Assembly: GCA_937893605.1 (NCBI GenBank)
Contig: CALBGG010000126.1
Location: 1-10,561 of the forward strand
Source of the DNA: an uncultured Clostridia bacterium
Lineage (GTDB): Bacteria > Bacillota > Clostridia > Oscillospirales > Oscillospiraceae
Reading direction: 5' to 3'
DNA length: 10,561 nt
Part shown: positions 1 to 5,889 of the stretch, in pieces
Layout: each line of letters opens with the position of its first letter
Numbering within the stretch: position 1 is the first letter of the stretch
Notes under the pieces: generated by a model
What the model was told of the DNA's origin: nothing
Database searches by the model: none
Seen by the model: only the letters and a program-made list of their open reading frames with translations
Translations under genes and position numbers: made by a program

Positions 1-641
1 ACGCTCTCAGCGGCATGCCGAGAGGCGAGATAGATTACGACATCGGAACGGATATACGCATGAACTCCGTAGATGAGCTGCCGCGCGAGTTTTCCGATGA
101 GCTTTCGGTCACTCAGGGTAAGCTCGTCATGGGATATCGCCTCGGCGAGTGCATGGACGATCCCGACATCGCGGCAATGTATGTTTTCAACGCCGTGTTC
201 GGCGGCTGCGTGACCTCGAAGCTTTTCGTGAACGTGCGCGAAAAGCTCTCGCTTTGCTACTACGCAAGCTCGCTCGTCGATCTGCACAAGGGGCTCATGA
301 TCGTCTCCTCCGGCGTTGATTTTGACAAATTTGACGCTGCCAAGGCTGAGATCGAGGCTCAGCTTGAGGCCGTAAGGCGCGGCGAGGTAGACGCGGATGA
401 GCTTCTTGCCGCGAAGAAGAGCGTAGCGTCCGATCTTCGGGCGATATTGGATTCTCAGTACAATCTTGAGGGCTTTTACCTTGCAAACACCATTGACGGG
501 CTCGACCTCACACCGGATGAGCTCGCCGCGGCAGTCGAGTGCGTAGAGCTCGACGCGGTCGTCGAGATCGCACGAAGCGTAGTTCCCGATGCTGTGTATT
601 ACCTGCGCGGAAACGGAGAGGAGGACAGCAATGAGACATAA
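1..641 (+). CDS. YmfF-like M16 peptidase-family protein, C-terminal part (5' end outside window)
   Basis: The reading frame is open from the first full codon (position 3) to the TAA at 639-641, so about 212 C-terminal residues are seen and the start lies upstream. The segment looks like the C-terminal M16 domain: a 'GGCVTSKLFVNVREKLSLCYY' type stretch (near 198-265) matches the conserved Arg/Tyr segment of M16 C-terminal lobes, followed by an acidic helical region and a 'YNLEGFYLANT' segment. In Bacillota an M16 protein of the YmfF type, usually without the zinc motif, sits directly before an active YmfH partner, and that is the arrangement here. The zinc-site half is outside the window, so its activity cannot be judged. 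The gene overlaps the next one by 11 bases, which implies translational coupling. The family call is firm; the YmfF assignment rests on gene order and is less so. Confidence 0.82.
   Translation, partial: ALSGMPRGEIDYDIGTDIRMNSVDELPREFSDELSVTQGKLVMGYRLGECMDDPDIAAMYVFNAVFGGCVTSKLFVNVREKLSLCYYASSLVDLHKGLMIVSSGVDFDKFDAAKAEIEAQLEAVRRGEVDADELLAAKKSVASDLRAILDSQYNLEGFYLANTIDGLDLTPDELAAAVECVELDAVVEIARSVVPDAVYYLRGNGEEDSNET
617..624 (+). promoter_or_regulatory. Ribosome binding site setting the ymfH-like start
   Basis: AGAGGAGG lies 6 bases before the ATG at 631. It favours that codon over the in-frame ATG at 589, which has no such site and would add 14 residues inside the upstream gene. Confidence 0.8.
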
Positions 642-1908
642 AAGATTCGAAAGGATCGGCGAGGATCTGTACTCGGGTCAGCTCAAAAACGGGCTTACGG
701 TAAACGTCGTGACAAAGCCCGGCTTTCAGCTTTCCTACGCCGTTTTTGCGACCAATTACGGCGGTGCGCACAGGCGCTTTTCTCTCGGCGGCGTGATGCA
801 TGACACCCCCGCAGGGGTCGCGCATTTTCTCGAGCACAAGATGTTCGATATGCCCGACGGCGACAATGCGCTCAGCGTACTTTCGGCAAACGGCGCACAG
901 CCGAACGCATTTACCTCAAGCGGCATGACCGCGTACTTTTTCGACTGCACCTCGGGCTTTGAGGAAAACCTGCGCATGCTTTTGAAATTCGTCTCCACCC
1001 CGTACTTCACTCAGGAGACGGTTGACAAGGAGCAGGGCATCATCGGTCAGGAGATATGCATGGTCGAGGATAGCCCCGGCTATGTCGTTTATAACAGGCT
1101 CATGCGCATGCTGTACGAGCACAACCCCATCCGCGACCAGGTAGCCGGCAGCATTGAGAGCATTGCAGAGATAACGGCCGAGACGCTTTATAACTGCCAC
1201 AAGGCATTTTACGCGCCGTCAAACATGACGCTGTGCGTCGCGGGCGACTGCGATCCCGAAAAAATATTTGCCATCGCCGACGAGATACTCCCGCATGAAA
1301 AGGCGGAGATCCCGAAAGCGGACATGGGCGCTCCCGAGTCGGAAAAACCCATCAAAAGCTATAACGAGGAGCAGATGGAGGTCTCAGCGCCGCAGTTTCT
1401 CATCGGTGCGAAGGTCACTCCCGCGCCCGAAGGCAGCTCTCTGCTGCGGCAGAAGATAGTCGCTCAGCTCGCGCTGCGCACGGTGTTCGGTACCTCGGCT
1501 GAGTTTTATAACCGGCTGTACGCCGACGGTACGCTCAACCGTGACTATGACTATGAGATCGATTATACCGCCGGAACGGCGACGATCATGCTCGGCGGCG
1601 AGAGCGCATCCCCGCAGAAAGTGCTCGGCGAGATAAACTCCGAGCTTGAGCGTGTTTTTTCCGACGGCATCGGCGAGACGGTTTTCGAGACGGCAAAGCG
1701 CGCATCCTTCGGCTCGCGTCTGCGCGGGCTTGAGGATTTTGACAGTCTGTGCTTATCGCTTGTAGACGGCGTTTTCGGCGGCTACTGCGCGCTGGACGCA
1801 TACGAAGTGCTCGAGAGCATAAAAAAGAGCGAATGCGAGGACTTCCTCAAGTCCTTCATGACCCCCGACAGGCTCGCAATGAGCGTCATTAACCCCGTAA
1901 AGGCGTGA
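631..1908 (+). CDS. ymfH: YmfH-like M16 zinc metallopeptidase
   Basis: This is a 425-residue M16 peptidase of the size usual for single-subunit M16B/YmfH proteins. The inverted zinc motif HFLEH is at residues 65-69 (H65 and H69 as ligands, E68 as catalytic base). The third ligand is probably E141 in 'GIIGQEI', 72 residues downstream, a normal distance for the family. The N-terminal lobe covers about residues 1-220; the C-terminal lobe carries 'FGTSAEFYNRLYADG', the counterpart of the Arg/Tyr segment. No signal peptide is seen, so it probably acts in the cytoplasm. The start at 631 is chosen for its strong ribosome binding site. The start lies inside the 3' end of the preceding M16 gene, and such pairs are expected to work as an active/inactive heterodimer; that pairing is inference. 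The physiological substrate is not known to me. The zinc site looks complete, so this is the active member. Confidence 0.88.
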   Translation: MRHKRFERIGEDLYSGQLKNGLTVNVVTKPGFQLSYAVFATNYGGAHRRFSLGGVMHDTPAGVAHFLEHKMFDMPDGDNALSVLSANGAQPNAFTSSGMTAYFFDCTSGFEENLRMLLKFVSTPYFTQETVDKEQGIIGQEICMVEDSPGYVVYNRLMRMLYEHNPIRDQVAGSIESIAEITAETLYNCHKAFYAPSNMTLCVAGDCDPEKIFAIADEILPHEKAEIPKADMGAPESEKPIKSYNEEQMEVSAPQFLIGAKVTPAPEGSSLLRQKIVAQLALRTVFGTSAEFYNRLYADGTLNRDYDYEIDYTAGTATIMLGGESASPQKVLGEINSELERVFSDGIGETVFETAKRASFGSRLRGLEDFDSLCLSLVDGVFGGYCALDAYEVLESIKKSECEDFLKSFMTPDRLAMSVINPVKA

Positions 1909-1915
1909 TAGAACT

Positions 1916-2809
1916 ATGAATTTTCTCACTGCAACCATGCTGCGCGATGCGGCGATAAGCTTTCCCATGCTGGGGGATCGGAGCATCAATCCCCCCTACG
2001 GTTTCACTCTCTTCGGCTTCGAGATATACTTTTACGGCGTGATAATCGCTCTGGGCTTTATCCTCGCGGCGCTGTTCTGTGCAAAGCAGGCGTCGAAATT
2101 CGGACTTACGTCCGACGATCTTTTCGACTTTGTCATATGGCTTATACCGACCTGCATAATCGGCGCAAGGCTGTACTATGTTCTGTTCAAGCTCGACTAT
2201 TTCATCGCAAATCCCTCGGAGATATTCTCTGTGCGCGACGGCGGACTTGCCATCTACGGCGGCATAATCGCGGGCGTCATAACGGGCGTTCTGATCTGCA
2301 AAAAGAAGAAGATCCCCGTGCTTGCGCTCGGCGATCTCGCGGCGTTCGGCCTTCTCATCGGTCAGGCCATAGGCCGCTGGGGCAACTTCATAAACCGCGA
2401 GGCCTTCGGCGTGGAAACGGATGTTTTCTGCCGCATGGGACTCACTACGCCCGACGGTGTCACGGTCTATGTTCACCCGACGTTTTTGTACGAAAGTCTG
2501 TGGAACTTCGCGGGGCTCATCATTCTGTACATACTTCTGCGCCGCGGGAAACGGAAATACGACGGACAGTTTACTTGGTTGTACGTCCTGTGGTACGGCC
2601 TGGGCAGAGCCTGGGTCGAGGGTCTGCGCACCGACAGTCTGTATATAGGCAATACCGATATCCGTGTATCGCAGCTTCTGGCAATAGTAAGCGCGCTGGC
2701 AGCGGCGGTAATACTCATAATAAACGCAAGAAAAAAACATTCGCCCGACGAGCTTTTCGTAAACCGCAGCGAGCGGACGAAGAAACCTGACGGGCAGGAA
2801 AGGAGCTAA
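1916..2809 (+). CDS. lgt: Prolipoprotein diacylglyceryl transferase (Lgt)
   Basis: Lgt transfers diacylglycerol from phosphatidylglycerol to the lipobox cysteine of prolipoproteins, the first step of lipoprotein maturation in the cytoplasmic membrane. The protein has 297 residues and several hydrophobic segments (about 36-56, 72-90, 110-127, 140-152, 196-208, 253-270). The Lgt signature GRWGNFINREAFG is at 153-165, including the essential Arg154 and Asn157. 'HPTFLYES' (187-194) and 'GRAWVEGLRTDSLY' (230-243, with R231, E235, R238) match the conserved C-terminal core. The tail from about 271 is charged and cytoplasmic-looking. Tyr114 in 'GGLAIYGGIIAG' stands where E. coli has His103. It starts 7 bases after the previous stop. 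The ribosome binding site is weak (AAAGG at 1899-1903), which suggests coupling to the upstream gene. Other in-frame ATGs at 1937 and 1967 have no better site. Confidence 0.96.
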   Translation: MNFLTATMLRDAAISFPMLGDRSINPPYGFTLFGFEIYFYGVIIALGFILAALFCAKQASKFGLTSDDLFDFVIWLIPTCIIGARLYYVLFKLDYFIANPSEIFSVRDGGLAIYGGIIAGVITGVLICKKKKIPVLALGDLAAFGLLIGQAIGRWGNFINREAFGVETDVFCRMGLTTPDGVTVYVHPTFLYESLWNFAGLIILYILLRRGKRKYDGQFTWLYVLWYGLGRAWVEGLRTDSLYIGNTDIRVSQLLAIVSALAAAVILIINARKKHSPDELFVNRSERTKKPDGQERS

Positions 2810-2813
2810 CATC

Positions 2814-3212
2814 ATGGCAGATTACAAAAGCATACTCAAGGGGACTCTCAACAGCGTCACAAAAAAAGCAAAGGATTACGTCGAAAGCGGCGGCCTTAAG
2901 GAAGCCTACGACAGGGGCAGCACAACGGCGCGCTGCTATGCCAACATAGCAAAGCTCACCCTTCAGATAAACGGCGAACTTGAGGAGCAGAACAAGGTAT
3001 TCATCGAGATCGGCAGACTTTGCTACGATGAAAACCGCGAAAATCCCGGCGAGCGCTACGCTCCCCTGTTCGAGGAGCTCAAGGCGATGGACGAGCGCAT
3101 TGAAAAAATGCGCGAGGAGCTCGAGGCGGCCAAGGCGGCGGTAGAGGCCGGGAAAAACGGCGGCGAGTACGCCGAATTTTACGATGATACGGAGGATGAC
3201 GATCATGAATAA
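2814..3212 (+). CDS. Small charged coiled-coil protein, function unknown
   Basis: I do not recognise this 132-residue protein as a named family. It starts 4 bases after the lgt stop with a clear AAAGGAG (2799-2805) 8 bases before its ATG, and its end overlaps the next gene by 8 bases, so it is a genuine member of the operon. There is no signal peptide or membrane segment. Residues 1-40 are basic and amphipathic ('LNSVTKKAKDYVE'). Residues 44-112 are rich in Glu, Lys, Ala and Leu and look like a long helix or coiled coil, interrupted by 'ENRENPGERYAP' (73-84). The segment 'FIEIGRLCYDENRENP' (63-78) resembles an 'IGRLYYE'-type motif that I associate with small clostridial helical proteins, but that is memory and not a search result. 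The C-terminus is strongly acidic (TEDDDHE). Two cysteines (41, 70) do not form a zinc motif. Confidence 0.8.
   Translation: MADYKSILKGTLNSVTKKAKDYVESGGLKEAYDRGSTTARCYANIAKLTLQINGELEEQNKVFIEIGRLCYDENRENPGERYAPLFEELKAMDERIEKMREELEAAKAAVEAGKNGGEYAEFYDDTEDDDHE
3191..3195 (+). promoter_or_regulatory. Ribosome binding site setting the nitroreductase start
   Basis: GGAGG sits 9 bases before the ATG at 3205. In-frame ATGs at 3184 and 3196 are upstream of, or directly against, this site and are less likely starts. Confidence 0.75.
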
Positions 3213-3726
3213 GGCGCTGGATAACCTGCTCGAGCGCAGAAGCGTAAGATCGTATAAGTCCGAGCAGATATCGGACGCGGAGCTTAAAGACGTTCTCAAG
3301 GCCGGTCTTTCCGCGCCCTCCGCGATGAACCGTCAGCCGACTGTACTGCTCGTCGTTCAGGATAAGGCGACGATAGGTCTGCTGTCGAAGCTCAACGCCC
3401 GCGTCATGGGCAAGGAGGACATCGACCCGTTTTACGGCGCGCCGACTGTCATCGCCGTGCTGTCTGATCGCACTGTCCCCACGCACGTTGAGGACGGCAG
3501 CCTCGTCCTCGGAAATCTGATGAACGCGGCGCATGCTCTCGGTCTCGGCTCGTGCTGGATAAACAGGGCCAGGGAAGTGTTCGAGATGCCCGAAGCACGT
3601 GCGATACTGCGTGAAAACGGTATCGGCGACGAGTATATCGGCGTCGGCCACTGCATTCTCGGCTACCCCGACGGCAAGATAAACGCCGCTCCCGCTATAC
3701 GCGACGGCCGCGTATTTAAAATTTGA
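3205..3726 (+). CDS. Nitroreductase-family FMN-dependent oxidoreductase
   Basis: A 173-residue single-domain flavoprotein of the nitroreductase superfamily. The N-terminal 'ERRSVRSYKSEQI' (10-22) matches the phosphate-binding Arg segment for FMN. 'GLSAPSAMNRQP' (34-45) matches the conserved 'APS..N.QPW'-type loop. 'GAPTVIAV' (78-85), 'DGSLVLGNLMNAAHALGLGSCWI' (two halves, 97-108 and 109-119) and 'GHCILGYPDG' (148-157) complete the fold. The predicted role is NAD(P)H-dependent reduction of an unidentified small molecule in the cytoplasm, probably as a homodimer; the physiological substrate cannot be read from the sequence. It is the last gene of the plus-strand operon, overlaps the previous gene by 8 bases, and ends 10 bases before a strong terminator. 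It is somewhat shorter than classical NfsB/NfsA enzymes but typical of compact anaerobe members. Confidence 0.92.
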   Translation: MNKALDNLLERRSVRSYKSEQISDAELKDVLKAGLSAPSAMNRQPTVLLVVQDKATIGLLSKLNARVMGKEDIDPFYGAPTVIAVLSDRTVPTHVEDGSLVLGNLMNAAHALGLGSCWINRAREVFEMPEARAILRENGIGDEYIGVGHCILGYPDGKINAAPAIRDGRVFKI

Positions 3727-3736
3727 TTTTAAATAT

Positions 3737-3765
3737 AAAAAAGCTCCCCATTGGGGAGCTTTTTT
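3737..3765. terminator. Bidirectional intrinsic terminator between convergent operons
   Basis: A perfect 13-bp inverted repeat, AAAAAAGCTCCCC / GGGGAGCTTTTTT, with a 3-base loop (3750-3752). It reads as a GC-rich stem with a U tract on both strands: UUUUUU for the plus operon, and UUUUUU continued by AUAUUU on the minus strand. It lies 10 bases after the nitroreductase stop and about 100 bases after the thrS stop, so it probably ends both transcripts. Confidence 0.93.
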
Positions 3766-3826
3766 AGCGTGCAAAAAGCCCTTACACTTATATTGTAAAT
3801 CTAAGTGCGACTTTTTTTGGCACGCT
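3766..3826. repeat. Nested inverted repeat in the convergent intergenic region
   Basis: AGCGTGC (3766-3772) is the inverse of GCACGCT (3820-3826). Inside it AAAAAG (3773-3778) can pair with CTTTTT (3811-3816), and CACTTA (3785-3790) with TAAGTG (3802-3807). The whole can fold as one long interrupted hairpin, directly abutting the terminator. It has no open reading frame. It could be a small repetitive element, a decayed terminator or an mRNA 3'-end structure; the sequence alone does not decide. Confidence 0.6.
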
Positions 3827-3859
3827 GAAGCCTGCTCAAAAAGAGTAGGCTTATATTGT
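3787..3859. repeat. Pair of 10-bp direct repeats CTTATATTGT
   Basis: CTTATATTGT occurs at 3787-3796 and again at 3850-3859, with a 63-base period. The second copy touches the 3' arm of the hairpin at 3828-3852 and lies just downstream of the thrS stop. It may be a partial duplication or a target-site-like duplication, or chance in an AT-rich spacer. Confidence 0.5.
3828..3852 (+). terminator. Second hairpin, possible backup terminator for the plus-strand operon
   Basis: AAGCCTGCTC and GAGTAGGCTT form a 10-bp stem around an AAAAA loop. The one imperfect pair is a G-U wobble in plus-strand RNA but a C-A mismatch in minus-strand RNA, so it folds better in the plus direction. The bases after it (TATATTGTTTATT) are only moderately U-rich. 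It would stop read-through into the antisense of thrS. As a thrS terminator it is poor, because no U tract follows it on the minus strand. Confidence 0.5.
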
Positions 3860-3866
3860 TTATTGC

Positions 3867-5618
3867 TTATCTTGCGCGGGTGGAGACCTCTTTCTTAAGC
3901 TTTGCAATGAAGTCCTCGACCTGCATGCTGCCCTCGTCGCCGCCGGCGCGGGTGCGCACGGAAATGATGCCGTTTTCGGCCTCCTTGTCGCCTACGATGA
4001 TCATGTAGGGTATCTTCTGAGTCTGAGCCTCACGGATCTTATATCCGATCTTTTCGTTACGCAGATCGGTCTCGACGCGGAAGCCCTGCTCGTCCAGGCG
4101 CTTCGCCACGGATTTGGCGTAGTCGTCAACGCGGTCGGTTATCGGCATTACCTTGACCTGAACGGGAGCCAGCCAGGTCGGGAACGCGCCGGCAAAATGC
4201 TCGGTGATAACGCCGATGAAGCGCTCAATGGAGCCGAACACGACGCGGTGGATCATAACGGGGCGATGCTTCTCGCCGTCGGCTCCGACATACTCGAGTT
4301 CGAACCTCTCGGGCAGCTGCATGTCGAGCTGGATGGTGCCGCACTGCCAGGTACGTCCGAGGCTGTCCTCAAGATGGAAGTCGAGCTTCGGGCCGTAGAA
4401 CGCACCGTCGCCCTCGTTTATAACGAAGCTCTTGCCCATCTCGGTGATGGCTTCCTTGAGTGTGTTCTGCGCAAACTCCCAGTCCTTCTCGTCGCCCATG
4501 TGATCGTCGGGCATGGTGCTCAGCTCGATCTCGTAGGGCAGGCCGAAGAGCGAATAGACCTCGTCAAAGAGCTTGACGACGTTCTTGATCTCGTCCTTCA
4601 TCTGATCCCAGGTCATGAAGATGTGCGCATCATCCTGCGTGAAGCATCTTACGCGGAACAGGCCGTGCAGAGCGCCGGACAGCTCATGGCGGTGAACGAG
4701 GCCGAGCTCGCCCATGCGCAGCGGCAGGTCACGGTAAGAGTGCGGCTCGGATTTGTAAACGAGCATGCCGCCGGGGCAGTTCATGGGCTTTATCGCATAG
4801 TCCTCACCGTCGATGACGGTTGTGTACATATTTTCTTTGTAGTGGAACCAGTGGCCGGAGGTCTCCCACAGATGACGGTTGAGGATCATCGGGGTCGAGA
4901 TCTCAACATAGCCGTACTTTTTGTGTATCTCGCGCCAGTAGTCGATAAGGGTGTTTTTAAGAACCATGCCCTTGGGAAGGAAGAAGGGGAAACCGGGACC
5001 CTCCTCGGCGAGCATGAACAGGCCGAGCTCCTTGCCGAGCTTGCGGTGGTCGCGCTTTTTAGCCTCCTCGATGCGGGCAAGATACGCGTCAAGCTCGTCC
5101 TTTTTCATAAAGCAGGTACCGTAAATGCGCTGGAGCATCTTGCGGTTGGAGTCGCCGCGCCAGTATGCGCCTGTGCAGGAGGTGAGCTTTATGGCATTTC
5201 CCTTGACTCTGCCGGTCGAATCGAGGTGCGGGCCTGCGCACAGGTCGGTGAAATCGCCCTGCCTGTAGAAGGAAATGACCGCATCCTCGGGCAGATCGTT
5301 TATGAGCTCGACCTTGTACGGCTCATCGCGCTCTTCCATGAATTTTATGGCTTCCTCCCGCGGAAGCTCAAATCTTTCAAGCTTAATTTTCTCCTTGCAG
5401 ATCTTTCGCATCTCGGCCTCGATCTTCTCAAGGATCTCGGGAGTTATGGCAAACGGAGCGTCAAAGTCATAGTAAAAGCCGTTCTCGATGGCAGGGCCGA
5501 TGGCCAGCTTGACCTCGGGGTACAGGCGCTTTACGGCCTGGGCGAGAATATGGCTCGTGGTATGACGATAAGTGTCTTTAAACTCCGGATTTTCGAAAGT
5601 ATACTTATTTTCTTCCAT
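3867..5618 (-). CDS. thrS: Threonyl-tRNA synthetase without TGS domain
   Basis: The enzyme charges tRNA-Thr with threonine in the cytoplasm. The protein has 583 residues, against about 640 for E. coli ThrS, and begins directly at the editing domain. HTTSH (19-23) and CAGPH (127-131) are the HxxxH and CxxxH motifs of the editing site that removes mischarged serine. The class II catalytic core follows: MNCPGG (279-284) gives zinc ligand C281, DDAHIF (329-334) gives H332, and VMIHR (454-458) gives H457. Motif 2 is around R310-R322 and motif 3 in 'GSIERFIGVITEHFAG' (462-477). The anticodon-binding domain is about 484-580 ('LAPVQVKVMPI', 'DLRNEKIGYKIRE'). The N-terminal TGS domain is missing, and the start cannot be moved upstream because the T-box terminator lies there. 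A good site, AAAGGAG (5627-5633 complement), is 8 bases before the ATG. All catalytic and editing residues I can check are present, so the enzyme should be active. Confidence 0.97.
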   Translation of the reverse strand: MEENKYTFENPEFKDTYRHTTSHILAQAVKRLYPEVKLAIGPAIENGFYYDFDAPFAITPEILEKIEAEMRKICKEKIKLERFELPREEAIKFMEERDEPYKVELINDLPEDAVISFYRQGDFTDLCAGPHLDSTGRVKGNAIKLTSCTGAYWRGDSNRKMLQRIYGTCFMKKDELDAYLARIEEAKKRDHRKLGKELGLFMLAEEGPGFPFFLPKGMVLKNTLIDYWREIHKKYGYVEISTPMILNRHLWETSGHWFHYKENMYTTVIDGEDYAIKPMNCPGGMLVYKSEPHSYRDLPLRMGELGLVHRHELSGALHGLFRVRCFTQDDAHIFMTWDQMKDEIKNVVKLFDEVYSLFGLPYEIELSTMPDDHMGDEKDWEFAQNTLKEAITEMGKSFVINEGDGAFYGPKLDFHLEDSLGRTWQCGTIQLDMQLPERFELEYVGADGEKHRPVMIHRVVFGSIERFIGVITEHFAGAFPTWLAPVQVKVMPITDRVDDYAKSVAKRLDEQGFRVETDLRNEKIGYKIREAQTQKIPYMIIVGDKEAENGIISVRTRAGGDEGSMQVEDFIAKLKKEVSTRAR

Positions 5619-5636
5619 GATATCTACTCCTTTATC

Positions 5637-5670
5637 AAAAAACGCCCCTGGCGCAATGCGTCAAGGGCGT
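5637..5670 (-). terminator. T-box attenuator terminator before thrS
   Basis: On the minus strand ACGCCC...GGGCGT, extended by CGC/GCG around an ATT apex, is followed by TTTTTT. This is an intrinsic hairpin between the T-box core and the thrS ribosome binding site, as expected for a transcription-attenuating T-box. It may also stop transcripts arriving from the ATPase gene. Confidence 0.9.
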
Positions 5671-5848
5671 AGTATTTACGCGGTCCCACCTTGATAAGGC
5701 TCATCATGCGCTTAACGGGCGCGGCGCGGAAGCATATTCCCCTGCTTCGGCTCGGGAGCGGTCTCCGACGTTTTCTCCGAAAAGGCTTGCAGCCTGCGGC
5801 CTTTCTCTCTGTGCGGATATTTCGTCTTCGTTCTCCGTCATCGCTGAT
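5637..5848 (-). promoter_or_regulatory. Threonine T-box riboswitch (thrS leader)
   Basis: The leader senses uncharged tRNA-Thr and lets transcription into thrS continue when threonine charging is low. The T-box core AAGGTGGGACCGCG is the complement of 5679-5692 and is followed by the terminator. Stem I is readable: GGAG (5833-5836) pairs with CTCC (5755-5758) and GACG (5823-5826) with CGTC (5767-5770), leaving an internal loop whose 3' strand holds ACC, a Thr codon, at 5760-5762. The distal AG-bulge/loop signature is present as AGAGAG (5805-5810) with GGCTGCAAGCC (5784-5794). A stem III hairpin, GAAGCA/TGCTTC, spans 5729-5748. The specifier, gene identity and architecture agree. The leader is about 230 nt from the inferred start near 5848 to the thrS ATG. 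The variable base of the TGGN bulge is G. Confidence 0.95.
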
Positions 5849-5854
5849 TTTTAA

Positions 5855-5883
5855 ATATTATCACCCAAACGTGCCCGTGTCAA
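5855..5883 (-). promoter_or_regulatory. Sigma-A promoter of thrS
   Basis: The minus strand has a perfect TTGACA (-35, 5878-5883), a 17-bp spacer, and TAATAT (-10, 5855-5860) preceded by an extended TG. Transcription should begin near 5848, just before T-box stem I. The -35 box lies only 6 bases after the ATPase stop codon. Confidence 0.92.
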
Positions 5884-5889
5884 CCGCTT

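Noticed and set aside
589..630. A 14-residue N-terminal extension of the YmfH-like peptidase
   Set aside because: The strong AGAGGAGG site lies after this ATG and before the one at 631.
1889..2815. A 308-codon open frame on the minus strand opposite lgt
   Set aside because: lgt has all its family motifs; the opposite frame is basic, lacks recognisable domains and is a codon-bias shadow.
3828..3852. The hairpin after thrS as the main thrS terminator
   Set aside because: On the minus strand it contains a C-A mismatch and no U tract follows; the symmetric hairpin at 3737-3765 fits better.
4197..5672. A 491-codon open frame on the plus strand opposite thrS
   Set aside because: It mirrors the thrS codons, runs into the T-box, has no family likeness, and is explained by GC-rich codon use in the real gene on the other strand.
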